Below, in pieces: positions 37,291-46,076 of a stretch of 64,000 nt of DNA (the stretch's first letter is position 1; each line of letters opens with the position of its first letter). The notes below the pieces were generated by a model. That model was given only the letters and a program-made list of their open reading frames with translations, searched no databases and was not told where the DNA came from. The DNA lies in assembly GCA_022041995.1 (NCBI GenBank), contig CP074390.1, positions 2,728,001 through 2,792,000 of the forward strand. The letters are read 5' to 3'. This DNA comes from Cupriavidus necator (GTDB taxonomy: Bacteria > Pseudomonadota > Gammaproteobacteria > Burkholderiales > Burkholderiaceae). The position numbers and the translations under genes are program-made.

Positions 37291-39299
37291 GCGTCCTCCA
37301 GCAGCACGCGCACGGCCGCGGCGACATGCGCCGGGGTCAGGCCGAAGTGCTGGTACAGCGCCTCGGCCGGCGCGGATTCGCCGAAGCTGTCGATGCCCAG
37401 CGCCAGGCCGTGCTCGCCCACCACACCGCGCCAGAACCAGGTGCCGCCCGCCTCCACGCTGACGCGCGGCAAGCCCGGCGGCAGCACGGTGTCCCGATAC
37501 GCCACGTCCTGCGCGTAGAACAGTTCCACGCAGGGCATGGACACCACGCGTGCGGCGATGCCGGCATCGGCCAGGTCCAGTGCCGCGCGCATGGCGATTT
37601 CCACCTCGGAGCCGGTGGCGATCAGCACTACGCGCGGCGCCGGCACCTCGCGCAGCACATAGCCGCCGCGCGCAATCTCCGCGCGCTGGGCCGCATTGCG
37701 CTCAAACGGCATCAACGCCTGCCGCGACAGCACCAGGCAGCTCGGGCCATCCTCGCGCCGCAGCGCGGCCAGCCACGCGTACGCGGTCTCGGCGCCGTCG
37801 CAGGGGCGCCAGACCTGGTTGTTGGGGATCAGCCGCAGGCTGGCGGCGTGTTCCACCGGCTGGTGGGTGGGACCGTCCTCGCCGAGCCCGATCGAGTCAT
37901 GGGTCAGCACGTGGACCACGCGCAGGCGCATCAGCGCCGCCATGCGGATGGCATTGCGCGAATAGTCCGAGAACGTCATGAAGGTGCCGCCGTAGGGAAT
38001 CAGCCCCCCATGCAGCGCAATGCCGTTCATGGCTGCGGCCATGCCGAACTCGCGTACGCCGTAGCTCACGTAGTTGCCATGCCCGGCATGGTTGACCCAG
38101 ACCGACGCCTTGACATCGGTCAGGTTGGAGCCGGTCAGGTCGGCCGAGCCGCCCAGCAGCTCGGGCAAGGCGGGCGTGAGCGCCTCCAGGCACAGCTGCG
38201 ATGCCTTGCGCGTGGCGAGCTTGCCTTGCAGCGGCGACGGCGCGTCGAGCAAGGCCATCAGCCCGGCATCGAAGCCTTCCGGCAAGCGGCCCTTGACGCG
38301 GCGCGCGAACGCCTCGGCCAGTTCGGGGTACGCGGTGCAATAGCCGACAAAGCGCGCCTCCCACTCGGCCTCGCGCGCGGCGCCTTGCGCGCGCGCGTCC
38401 CAGGCGTCGGCGACATCCGCCGGCACCGTGAAGGGTTCGGCTTCCCAGCCCAGCGCGGTGCGCATGGCGGCGATCTCAGGCGCGCCCAGCGGGGCGCCAT
38501 GCACATCGTGCCCGCCGGCCTTGGCGGGCGCGCCATTGCCGATCACGGTGCGGCAGCAGATCAGCGTGGGGCGGTCGCGTTCCGCCTTGGCCGCATGCAG
38601 CGCGGCGTCGAGGGCGTGCGCATCGTGCCCGTCGACACCGGCAATGACATGCCAGCCGTAGGCGGCAAAGCGCTTCGGGGTGTCGTCGGCAAACCAGCCG
38701 GCGACCTCGCCGTCGATGGAGATGCCGTTGTCGTCGTACAGGCAGATCAGCTTGCCCAGCCTGAGCGTGCCCGCCAGCGAGCAGGCTTCGTGGCTGAGCC
38801 CTTCCATCAGGCAGCCGTCGCCAAGGAAGACGTAGGTGTGGTGGTCGACGATGTCGAAGCCGGGCCGGTTGAAGGTCGCCGCCAGCAGCTTCTCCGCCAG
38901 CGCCATGCCGACGGCATTGGCCAGGCCCTGCCCCAGCGGCCCGGTGGTGGTTTCCACGCCCGGCGTCACGCCAAGCTCCGGATGGCCGGGCGTGGCCGCG
39001 TGCAGCTGGCGGAACTGGCGCAGCTGCGCCATCGGCAGGTCATAGCCGGTCAGGTGCAGCAGCGCATACTGCAGCATGGAAGCATGGCCGTTGGACAGCA
39101 CGAAGCGGTCACGGTCTGGCCAGGCCGGGTTGGCCGGGTTGTGGCGCAGGTGGCGCCGCCACAGCACTTCGGCCATCTCGGCCATGCCCATGGGTGCGCC
39201 CGGGTGGCCGGACCTGGCCTGCTCCACCGCGTCGGCGGCCAGGAAGCGCAGCGCATTGGCACAGCGCGCTGCGGAGTCGATGCGTTCTGGGGCGTTCAT
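37287..39299 (-). CDS. cbbT: Transketolase
   Basis: A 670-residue thiamine-diphosphate enzyme that shuttles two-carbon units between sugar phosphates in ribulose-5-phosphate regeneration. Visible are the N-terminal SGHPGAPMGMAEMAEVLWRR, the ThDP/Mg motif FLGDGCLMEGLSHEACSLAG (about residues 150-170), and the pyrimidine-domain MTFSDYSRNAIRMAALM with THDSIGLGEDGPTHQPVEH. All expected residues are present. It follows cbbP by 40 bases and overlaps cbbZ by 4. Confidence 0.95.
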   Translation of the reverse strand: MNAPERIDSAARCANALRFLAADAVEQARSGHPGAPMGMAEMAEVLWRRHLRHNPANPAWPDRDRFVLSNGHASMLQYALLHLTGYDLPMAQLRQFRQLHAATPGHPELGVTPGVETTTGPLGQGLANAVGMALAEKLLAATFNRPGFDIVDHHTYVFLGDGCLMEGLSHEACSLAGTLRLGKLICLYDDNGISIDGEVAGWFADDTPKRFAAYGWHVIAGVDGHDAHALDAALHAAKAERDRPTLICCRTVIGNGAPAKAGGHDVHGAPLGAPEIAAMRTALGWEAEPFTVPADVADAWDARAQGAAREAEWEARFVGYCTAYPELAEAFARRVKGRLPEGFDAGLMALLDAPSPLQGKLATRKASQLCLEALTPALPELLGGSADLTGSNLTDVKASVWVNHAGHGNYVSYGVREFGMAAAMNGIALHGGLIPYGGTFMTFSDYSRNAIRMAALMRLRVVHVLTHDSIGLGEDGPTHQPVEHAASLRLIPNNQVWRPCDGAETAYAWLAALRREDGPSCLVLSRQALMPFERNAAQRAEIARGGYVLREVPAPRVVLIATGSEVEIAMRAALDLADAGIAARVVSMPCVELFYAQDVAYRDTVLPPGLPRVSVEAGGTWFWRGVVGEHGLALGIDSFGESAPAEALYQHFGLTPAHVAAAVRVLLEDA

Positions 39300-39339
39300 T
39301 CAGTAGATCCTCGCGAGTCGGCGTTTCACGGTCGAGTCC

Positions 39340-40218
39340 TTACAGCGCGGCGCGCTTGCGGCGCTCCATCATGCGCAGCACAAAGGGCGTGAAGATCAGC
39401 TGCATGGCCAGTTCCATCTTGCCGCCGGGCACCACGATGGTGTTGGCGCGCGACATGAAGGAGTCGTGGATCATGCTCAGCAGGTACTGGAAGTCGATCC
39501 CCTTCGGGTTGGCAAAGCGGATCACCACCATGCTTTCATCGGGCGCGGGGATTTCGCGCGAGATAAAGGGGTTGGACGTATCCACGCACGGCACCCGCTG
39601 GAAGTTCACATGCGTGCGCGAGAACTGCGGGCAGATGTAGTTCACGTAGTCAGGCATGCGGCGCAGGATGGTGTCGGTCACGGCCTCAGTCGAGTAGCCG
39701 CGCTGCTTCTTGTCGCGCCAGAGCTTCTGGATCCATTCCAGGTTGATGACAGGCACCACGCCGATCAGCAGGTTGGGATACTGGGCGACATTGACCGCGT
39801 CGGTGACCACGCCGCCGTGCAGGCCTTCGTAGAACAGCAGGTCGGTATCGGCCGGCAGCGGCTCCCACTGGGTGAAGGTGCCGGGTTCCTGCCCGAACGG
39901 CGCGGCCTCCTCCGGGCTATGCAGGTAGTGCCGGTGCATGCCCGTGCCGGTTTCGGCGTAGGAGCGGAACAGGTTCTCCAGCTCGCCGAACAGGTTGTTC
40001 TCCTCGCCGAAGTGGCTGAAGTTCATATTGCCGGTGCGCTCGGCCTCGGCCATCTTGACCTTCATCTCGGCGCGGTCGTAGCGGTGGAAGCTGTCGCCTT
40101 CGATCACCACTGACTTCACGCCTTCGCGGCGGAAGATATTCTCGAAGGTACGGGTCACCGACGTGGTACCGGCGCCCGAGGAGCCGGTGATGGCGATAAT
40201 GGGATAACGTTCTGACAT
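39340..40218 (-). CDS. cbbP: Phosphoribulokinase
   Basis: A 292-residue bacterial-type (class I) phosphoribulokinase that makes ribulose 1,5-bisphosphate, the RuBisCO substrate. The P-loop reads ITGSSGAGTTSVTRTFENIF; the threonine in place of the usual lysine is normal for this subclass. Further motifs are VIEGDSFHRYDRAEMK, LFYEGLHGGVVTDAVN and MPDYVNYICPQF. It begins 11 bases after the cbbF stop. Together with RuBisCO it is the unique enzyme of the cycle, so the locus is a genuine autotrophy operon. Confidence 0.96.
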   Translation of the reverse strand: MSERYPIIAITGSSGAGTTSVTRTFENIFRREGVKSVVIEGDSFHRYDRAEMKVKMAEAERTGNMNFSHFGEENNLFGELENLFRSYAETGTGMHRHYLHSPEEAAPFGQEPGTFTQWEPLPADTDLLFYEGLHGGVVTDAVNVAQYPNLLIGVVPVINLEWIQKLWRDKKQRGYSTEAVTDTILRRMPDYVNYICPQFSRTHVNFQRVPCVDTSNPFISREIPAPDESMVVIRFANPKGIDFQYLLSMIHDSFMSRANTIVVPGGKMELAMQLIFTPFVLRMMERRKRAAL

Positions 40219-40229
40219 GGCCAGGCACC

Positions 40230-41324
40230 TCAGGCAGACGCGCGGAACAGGCTGCGCTCGTTGAACAGGGGACTCGGAAGGTCGGGATCGGTCTGGTCGG
40301 TGTGATAGCCCTCGATCCGTTCCACTTCATTGCGCGAGCCGAAGATCACGCCGATGCGCTGGTGCAGCGCGCCCGGCGCCACCGACATCAGCGTCTGCCG
40401 GCCCGTGCTGGCGCGCCCGCCGGCCTGCTCCATCAGGAAGGCGATCGGGTTGGCCTCGTACAGCAGGCGCAGGCGGCCCGGCCTGGCGGGATCCTTGCTG
40501 TCGCGCGGGTACATGAAGACGCCGCCACGCATCAGGATGCGGTGCGCCTCGGCCACCATCGACGCAATCCAGCGCATATTGAAATCCTTGCCGCGCGGCC
40601 CGCTCTTGCCAGCCATGCACTCGGAGATATAGCGCTGCACCGGCGCTTCCCAGAAGCGGCTGTTCGACGCGTTGATGGCAAATTCCTGGGTATCGGCCGG
40701 CACCCGCAGGTTGGGGTGCGTCAGGAAAAATTCGCCCAGGTTGGGATCGAGCGTGAAGCCGTTGACGCCGTTGCCCACGGTCAGCACCAGCATGGTGGTA
40801 GGACCGTAGAGCGCATAGCCGGCCGCCACCTGGGCGCTGCCGGGCTGCAGGAAGTCCTGCTCGTTCACGGCGCTTGCGCCTTCCGGGGCGCGCAGCACCG
40901 AGAAGATGCTGCCCACCGAGACATTGACGTCGATGTTGGACGAGCCGTCGAGCGGATCGAACACCAGCAGGTACTTGCCGCGCGGGTAGTGTTCCGGGAT
41001 CTGGTAAGGCGCCTCCATCTCCTCCGACGCCATGCCGGCCAGGTACCCGCCCCACTCGTTGACGCGCAGGAAGGTGGTATTGCTCAGCACGTCCAGCTTC
41101 TGCTGGATTTCGCCTTGCACGTTGATGGCCCCCGCTTCTCCGGCTTGATTGCTGGCCTTGCCGTGCAAGCCGCCCAGCGCGCCGAAGGCAACCGCGCGCG
41201 CAATTTCCTTGCAGGCCATGGCGACGTTGAGGATCAGGCCGTTGAAGCCGCCGCTGGCATCCGGATAGCGGCGGCGTTCCTCGATCAGGAACTGCGTCAG
41301 GGTCATCCTTTGGACTTCAGGCAT
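40230..41324 (-). CDS. cbbF: Fructose-1,6/sedoheptulose-1,7-bisphosphatase
   Basis: A 364-residue class I bisphosphatase. The metal and phosphate site is in FDPLDGSSNIDVNVSVGSIF (about residues 126-145), with LVLTVGNGVNGFTLDPN, the RYISECMAG segment and a C-terminal FLMEQAGGRASTGRQTLM. It dephosphorylates fructose and probably sedoheptulose bisphosphate. The start at 41324 gives MPEVQRMTLTQFLIEERRRY; the internal ATG at 41306 is an alternative. It lies 57 bases after cbbE. Confidence 0.94.
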   Translation of the reverse strand: MPEVQRMTLTQFLIEERRRYPDASGGFNGLILNVAMACKEIARAVAFGALGGLHGKASNQAGEAGAINVQGEIQQKLDVLSNTTFLRVNEWGGYLAGMASEEMEAPYQIPEHYPRGKYLLVFDPLDGSSNIDVNVSVGSIFSVLRAPEGASAVNEQDFLQPGSAQVAAGYALYGPTTMLVLTVGNGVNGFTLDPNLGEFFLTHPNLRVPADTQEFAINASNSRFWEAPVQRYISECMAGKSGPRGKDFNMRWIASMVAEAHRILMRGGVFMYPRDSKDPARPGRLRLLYEANPIAFLMEQAGGRASTGRQTLMSVAPGALHQRIGVIFGSRNEVERIEGYHTDQTDPDLPSPLFNERSLFRASA

Positions 41325-41381
41325 GACAGGTCTCCTATAGATTGGCTATGTGTTCTTGTGTAGTGCCGGTGCGGGTGGCCG

Positions 41382-42107
41382 CTATGTGATCGTGGCGGCC
41401 TCGCGCAGGCGCCGCAGGATGCTCCAGTAGCCGCCGTCGGCATCGGGCGAGCCGAACACGGCGCTGCCGGCCACGAAGGTGTCGGCGCCCGCGCGGGCGA
41501 TCCCGGCAATGTTGTCGGCCTTGACGCCGCCGTCGATCTCCAGCCAGACCGGCCGCCCGCCGGCGTCCAGCTGCCGGTCGATGCGTGCCCGTGCCTGGCG
41601 CACCTTGTCCAGCACGCCCGGAATGAAGGCCTGGCCGCCGAAGCCCGGGTTCACGCTCATCAGCAGCACCAGGTCGAGCTTGTCCAGCGTATGGTCCAGC
41701 CAGCCCAGCGGCGTGGCGGGGTTGAGCACCAGGCCGGCCTTGCAGCCGTGGTCGCGGATCAGGCCGATGGTGCGATCGACATGGCGGCTCGCCTCCGGAT
41801 GGAAGCTGATGATGTTGGCGCCGGCCTTGGCAAACAGCGGGATCAGCGCGTCAACCGGTTCCACCATCAGGTGCACGTCGATGGGGATGGAGACCAGCGG
41901 CCGGATCGCCTCGCACACCAGCGGGCCGATGGTCAGGTTGGGCACATAGTGGTTGTCCATCACATCGAAGTGCACCAGGTCTGCGCCGCCGGCCTCGATC
42001 GCGCACACCTCTTCGCCCAGGCGCGCGAAATCGGCTGACAGGATGGATGGCGCCAGGCGGGTGGCACGCTGGCTGCCATGGCCGGTGTCGGGTTCAGTGG
42101 CATGCAT
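41382..42107 (-). CDS. cbbE: Ribulose-phosphate 3-epimerase
   Basis: A 241-residue TIM-barrel epimerase that interconverts xylulose-5-phosphate and ribulose-5-phosphate. Signatures are LAPSILSADFARLGEEV at about residues 17-33, HFDVMDNHYVPNLTIGP with the catalytic aspartate, VHLMVEPVDALIP, MSVNPGFGGQAFIPG, and the second catalytic aspartate in EIDGGVKADNIAG. It starts one base after the cbbY stop, so translation is probably coupled. Confidence 0.94.
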   Translation of the reverse strand: MHATEPDTGHGSQRATRLAPSILSADFARLGEEVCAIEAGGADLVHFDVMDNHYVPNLTIGPLVCEAIRPLVSIPIDVHLMVEPVDALIPLFAKAGANIISFHPEASRHVDRTIGLIRDHGCKAGLVLNPATPLGWLDHTLDKLDLVLLMSVNPGFGGQAFIPGVLDKVRQARARIDRQLDAGGRPVWLEIDGGVKADNIAGIARAGADTFVAGSAVFGSPDADGGYWSILRRLREAATIT

Positions 42108-42108
42108 G

Positions 42109-42873
42109 TCAGGTGGCCTCGATCAGGGTGCCGTGGTGCCAGGCGCGCAACGCGGCAAGGTCAGCCCAGCGGTTTGCCGCGCCGGGCACGTGCTGGGGCA
42201 TGGGCTCGCCGGGATCGCCAAGATGCGGCAGCACCAGCAGCGCGCCCTCGAAGGCGTCCTGCGCGCTGAACGCGGTGGGCGTGACCACGGTGGGGATGCC
42301 GGCCGCCCGGGCGGCGCGCAAGCCGTTCGCCGAGTCCTCGATCGCCAGGCAATCACCGCCTTCCAGGCCGAGCCGCTCCAGCACGGCCAGGTAGACATCG
42401 GGCGCCGGCTTCTTGATGGCCGTGGTGCCGGCGTCGCCAATGGCGGCAAAGCGACGGCGCCAGTCCGCGCCAAGTGGCGCCTGCAGCAGCGCGTCGAGGT
42501 TGGCCGGCGTGGTGGTGGTGGCAATCGCGATCGGGAGACCAGCCTCGCCGGCCTCGGCGATCAGGCGGGCAATGCCCGGGCGCAGCGGCAGGCCGCCCGC
42601 CCCCACGCGCTCGGCATAGTGGCGGGTCTTGATGGCGTGCACGGCGTCGATGGTTTCCTTCACCTTGCAGCCGCGGGCCTCTTCCGGGTCGACCATGCGC
42701 CAGTAATGCATCAGGCGCTCCTTGCCGCCGGCCACCTTGAGCAGGCGCGTGTAGAGCGGCGTGTCCCAATGCCAGTCCAGGCCGACCTCGGCGAAGGCGG
42801 CATTGAAGGCTTGCAGGTGCGCGCTTTCGGTATCGGCCAGCGTGCCGTCGACATCAAAAATCAGGGCTTGCAT
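42109..42873 (-). CDS. cbbY: HAD phosphatase CbbY (xylulose-1,5-bisphosphatase)
   Basis: A 254-residue HAD hydrolase with nucleophile motif MQALIFDVDGTLADTESAHL at the start, motif II around IAIATTTTPANLDALL, and GGDCLAIEDSANGLRAARAA near residue 180. CbbY removes the 1-phosphate of xylulose-1,5-bisphosphate, a misfire product that inhibits red-type RuBisCO. It therefore works with the activase CbbX, whose gene ends 3 bases before the cbbY start. The frame is intact. Confidence 0.93.
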   Translation of the reverse strand: MQALIFDVDGTLADTESAHLQAFNAAFAEVGLDWHWDTPLYTRLLKVAGGKERLMHYWRMVDPEEARGCKVKETIDAVHAIKTRHYAERVGAGGLPLRPGIARLIAEAGEAGLPIAIATTTTPANLDALLQAPLGADWRRRFAAIGDAGTTAIKKPAPDVYLAVLERLGLEGGDCLAIEDSANGLRAARAAGIPTVVTPTAFSAQDAFEGALLVLPHLGDPGEPMPQHVPGAANRWADLAALRAWHHGTLIEAT

Positions 42874-42876
42874 GGC

Positions 42877-43818
42877 TTACTCCTTGGCCGGGGCCTGTGC
42901 CTCCGGCCCAGCCTTCGAAAACACGCGGCTGGCAAGCAGGTCAGACGCCGTGATGGTGGTCAGGGTACGGTCGTCGACGACCGTGCCGGCATCGTCCAGC
43001 AGGCGCGAGGCATGGCGCAGCCGCGCGCGGTCCAGCGCATTGCGCACGCTGCGGGCATTGGCAAAGTGCGGCTGTGCCATGCGCCGGGCCAGGTAGTCGG
43101 CAAACACGGCCCGGCTTTCGTCGTCGAAGCGGTATTGCATCTCGGCCAGCATCAGGTCGGCGATCTGGCGCAGCTCGTCGAGCTGGTAGTCAGGGAAATC
43201 GACATGGTGGGCAACGCGCGAGGACATACCCGGGTTGGACTCGAAGAAGCGGTCCATGCGGTCCTTGTAGCCGGCCAGGATCACCACGAGGTCGTCGCGG
43301 TTGTTCTCCATCACCTGCAGCAGGATCTCGATGGCCTCCTGGCCATAGTCGCGCTCGTTCTCCGGGCGGTAGAGGTAGTAGGCCTCGTCGATGAAGAGCA
43401 CCCCGCCCATGGCCTTCTTCAGGATCTCCTTGGTCTTGGGCGCGGTATGGCCGATGTACTGGCCGACCAGGTCGTCGCGGGTCACCGCTACCAGGTGGCC
43501 GCGGCGCACGTAGCCAAGCTGGTGCAGGATCTGCGCCATGCGCATGGCCACGGTGGTCTTGCCGGTGCCGGGATTGCCGGTGAAGCACATATGCAGGCTG
43601 GGCGCACCGGCGCTGAAGCCGCGCGCGGCGCGCAGCTTGTCCACCAGCAGCAAGGCGGCGATATCGCGGATGCGAGCTTTCACCGGCTTCAGTCCGATCA
43701 GCTCGCGGTCAAGCTGGGCCAGCAGCTCTGTGATGCCCGAGCTGGCCAGCGACTCGGCCAGCGATCCGGCCTGAGCCGTTGGCGGCTGCAGCGGTGCGGT
43801 CGTTTCAGGTGCGGACAT
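42877..43818 (-). CDS. cbbX: Red-type RuBisCO activase
   Basis: A 313-residue AAA+ protein that remodels inhibited red-type RuBisCO by pulling on the C-terminus of its large subunit. Visible are Walker A in CFTGNPGTGKTTVAMRMAQ (about residues 80-98), the pore-loop region YVRRGHLVAVTRDDLVGQYI, Walker B in GGVLFIDEAYYLYRP, and the sensor region LVVILAGYKDRMDRFFESNP. I prefer ATG 43818 (MSAPETTAPLQ, GGAG upstream) over 43839. Its presence agrees with the red-type large and small subunits directly upstream. Confidence 0.95.
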   Translation of the reverse strand: MSAPETTAPLQPPTAQAGSLAESLASSGITELLAQLDRELIGLKPVKARIRDIAALLLVDKLRAARGFSAGAPSLHMCFTGNPGTGKTTVAMRMAQILHQLGYVRRGHLVAVTRDDLVGQYIGHTAPKTKEILKKAMGGVLFIDEAYYLYRPENERDYGQEAIEILLQVMENNRDDLVVILAGYKDRMDRFFESNPGMSSRVAHHVDFPDYQLDELRQIADLMLAEMQYRFDDESRAVFADYLARRMAQPHFANARSVRNALDRARLRHASRLLDDAGTVVDDRTLTTITASDLLASRVFSKAGPEAQAPAKE

Positions 43819-43969
43819 GGCAGGCTCCGTGAGGATCATTCGAGCATCCGGCTCGAAATTTCGAGGCGCAGCTCCCCCCGGTGCGCAGCCTTGCGGCAGC
43901 GCAACCGTGGGATTGCATAGTCAGGAAATCGCCGGCGGCAGCGCCGCGCGGCGGTTCAGCCGGCGCCGC

Positions 43970-44389
43970 TCAGTAGCGGCTGCCCTCGGGGCGTGCCTGC
44001 ACGGCGTAGCTCTCGATCGAGTAGCGCATGGTGCGGCCGGGCTCTTCCTGGCGCACCAGGCGGAAGCCGGGCTCGTCGGCAGGACGATTGACGATGAACG
44101 ACATCACCACCGACTCCACCGTATGCGTCGAATCGAAAGCCGTGACGCGGATGTAGTGGTTGGGGAAGGTGCTGCGCGCGTTGTTGATCTCCAGCAGGAT
44201 GCCGGCGGCATCGCGCAGGTCGAACATCGGCAGGCCGAACATGTCCCAGTAGGTATTGCGCGGATGCGGGTCGTCGGTGTACTCGATGCCGACCGCCCAG
44301 CCCTGGTTCAGGCAGTATTCAAGCTGGCTGGTGATCTGCGCGTCGGTGAGGTCGGGCAGGAAGGAAAAAGTGCCTTGAGTAATACGCAT
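43970..44389 (-). CDS. cbbS: RuBisCO small subunit, red type
   Basis: A 139-residue small subunit starting MRITQGTFSFLPDLTDAQIT. The core WAVGIEYTDDPHPRNTYWDM and the C-terminal extension (AFDSTHTVESVVMSFIVNRP and the final hairpin) are typical of form IC/ID (red-type) small subunits, where the extension lines the central solvent channel of the L8S8 complex. It follows cbbL by 60 bases. Its length agrees with the type. Confidence 0.96.
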   Translation of the reverse strand: MRITQGTFSFLPDLTDAQITSQLEYCLNQGWAVGIEYTDDPHPRNTYWDMFGLPMFDLRDAAGILLEINNARSTFPNHYIRVTAFDSTHTVESVVMSFIVNRPADEPGFRLVRQEEPGRTMRYSIESYAVQARPEGSRY

Positions 44390-44449
44390 GATGTCCTCTC
44401 GTTCTTTGGGTTCGCTGTGGTGGCGTGCTTTGGTGTCGTCTCGCCAGGC

Positions 44450-45910
44450 TCAGGCCACCGACGCGGTGGGCGCGAAGTCCGAGGTGTCGGTCGGCGTGTA
44501 GTTGAAGCTGATATCGCCCCAGGTATCGAGCGCAGCCCGCAGCGGTGCGCACCAGCGCGCGGCATCGCGCAGGATCTCCGGCCCTTCGTTGAGGATGTCG
44601 CGGCCTTCGTTGCGCGCCAGCACCATCGCTTCCAGCGCAACGCGGTTGGCGGTGGCGCCGGCCTGGATGCCCTGCGGGTGGCCGATGGTGCCGCCGCCGA
44701 ACTGCAGCACCACATCGTCGCCAAAGAGGTGGATCAACTGGTGCATCTGGCCGGCGTGGATACCGCCGGAGGCCACCGGCATCACCTTGCGCAGCGAAGC
44801 CCAGTCCTGGTCAAAGAACAGCCCGCGCGTCAGGTCGGTGTGGGTGTATGCATCACGGCAGACGTTGTAGTAGCCCTGCACGGTCAGCGGATCGCCTTCC
44901 AGCTTGCCCACGGCGGTCCCGGTGTGCATGTGGTCGACGCCTGCCAGGCGCAGCCACTTGGCAATCACGCGGAACGACACGCCGTGATTCTTCTGCCGGG
45001 TGTAAGTGCCATGGCCCGCGCGGTGCAGGTGCAGGATCATGTCGTTCTGGCGGCACCAGTTGCTCATGGACTGGATACAGGTCCAGCCAACGATCAAATC
45101 GATCATGATGATGACCGAGCCCAGTGACTTGGCGAACTCGGCACGCCGGTACATCTCTTCCATGGTGCCGGCAGTCACGTTGAGGTAGCTGCCCTTGACC
45201 TCGCCGGTGGCAGCCGAGGCCTTGTTGACCGCGTCCATCACGAACAGGAAGCGGTCGCGCCAGTGCATGAAGGGCTGCGAGTTGATGTTCTCGTCATCCT
45301 TCATGAAGTCCAGCCCGCCCTTCAGGCCCTCATACACCACGCGGCCATAGTTGCGGCCCGACAGGCCCAGCTTGGGCTTGGTGGTGGCGCCCAGCAGCGG
45401 GCGGCCGAACTTGTCGAGGCGCTCGCGCTCGACGATGATGCCGGTGGACGGACCAGCGAAGGTCTTCACATAGGCCACCGGGAAGCGCATGTCTTCCAGG
45501 CGCGCCGCCTTGATCGGCTTGAAGCTGAAGACGTTGCCGATGATCGACGCGGTCAGGTTGGCAATCGAGCCTTCCTCGAACAGCGACAGGTCATAGGCCA
45601 CGTAGCAGAAGAACTGCTCGGGGTTGTTGGGCACCGGATCGACCCGGTAGGCCTTGGCGCGGTACATGTCGCAGGCGGTCAGGCGGTCGGTCCACACCAC
45701 CGTCCAGGTGGCGGTGGAGGATTCGCCGGCCACCGCGGCAGCGGCCTCGACCGGATCCACGCCGTCCTGCGGCGTGATGCGGAACAGCGCCAGCAGGTCG
45801 GTATCCTTGGGCTCGTAGTCGCCGTCCCAGTACCCCATTTCCTTGTACTTCATGACGCCGGCGTCGTAGCGCTTGCGCGGCTTGGCTTGGACCGGTTCAG
45901 GTGCGTTCAT
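44450..45910 (-). CDS. cbbL: RuBisCO large subunit, form I red type
   Basis: A 486-residue large subunit. Catalytic regions are TTKPKLGLSGRNYGRVVYEG, GGLDFMKDDENINSQPF holding the lysine that is carbamylated, the loop 6 region, VASGGIHAGQMHQLIHLFGD and LQFGGGTIGHPQGIQAGATA. Sequence style (MKYKEMGYWDGDYEPKDTD near the start) is that of proteobacterial red-type enzymes. The start MNAPEPVQAKPRKRYDAG at 45910 is chosen over a 22-residue upstream extension, which would overlap the promoter. It is first gene of the 13-gene operon, divergent from cbbR. Confidence 0.97.
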   Translation of the reverse strand: MNAPEPVQAKPRKRYDAGVMKYKEMGYWDGDYEPKDTDLLALFRITPQDGVDPVEAAAAVAGESSTATWTVVWTDRLTACDMYRAKAYRVDPVPNNPEQFFCYVAYDLSLFEEGSIANLTASIIGNVFSFKPIKAARLEDMRFPVAYVKTFAGPSTGIIVERERLDKFGRPLLGATTKPKLGLSGRNYGRVVYEGLKGGLDFMKDDENINSQPFMHWRDRFLFVMDAVNKASAATGEVKGSYLNVTAGTMEEMYRRAEFAKSLGSVIIMIDLIVGWTCIQSMSNWCRQNDMILHLHRAGHGTYTRQKNHGVSFRVIAKWLRLAGVDHMHTGTAVGKLEGDPLTVQGYYNVCRDAYTHTDLTRGLFFDQDWASLRKVMPVASGGIHAGQMHQLIHLFGDDVVLQFGGGTIGHPQGIQAGATANRVALEAMVLARNEGRDILNEGPEILRDAARWCAPLRAALDTWGDISFNYTPTDTSDFAPTASVA

Positions 45911-45959
45911 GCTTGTCTCCTTGCGTGGTTGAGCGTCGTGGCTGCTGCGTTGATGCAAA

Positions 45960-46013
45960 GATATAAGCCCACCCACATAAGGTAAATTCAGATATTCTTA
46001 GCCCCTACATAAG
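45960..46013 (-). promoter_or_regulatory. cbb operon control region with CbbR-type repeats
   Basis: On the operon strand two direct copies of CTTATGT (complement of 46007-46013 and 45975-45981) lie 32 bp apart, about three helical turns. They are embedded in TNA-rich sequence as expected for LysR-type activator and recognition sites. A possible -10 TATATC (45960-45965) lies 50 bp before the cbbL ATG; the best -35 match is TTTACC (45981-45986) with a short 15-base spacer, so activation by CbbR fits. The assignments are by pattern only. Confidence 0.55.
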
Positions 46014-46076
46014 CAATCCCTTAAGTGCGACCCGAACTGCACATGACGGGCTCATCCAAAGCCGCCCCTACTGCCC

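Noticed and set aside
32757..39392. Very long open frames on the plus strand opposite the cbb genes (for example 32757-35501 and 37326-39392)
   Set aside because: They are antisense to cbbK/cbbG/cbbT, rich in His/Arg/Gly/Ala from GC-skewed codons, and match no family.
45911..45976. Upstream extension of cbbL by 22 codons
   Set aside because: It runs into the promoter region, and the family N-terminus begins at MNAPEP (45910).
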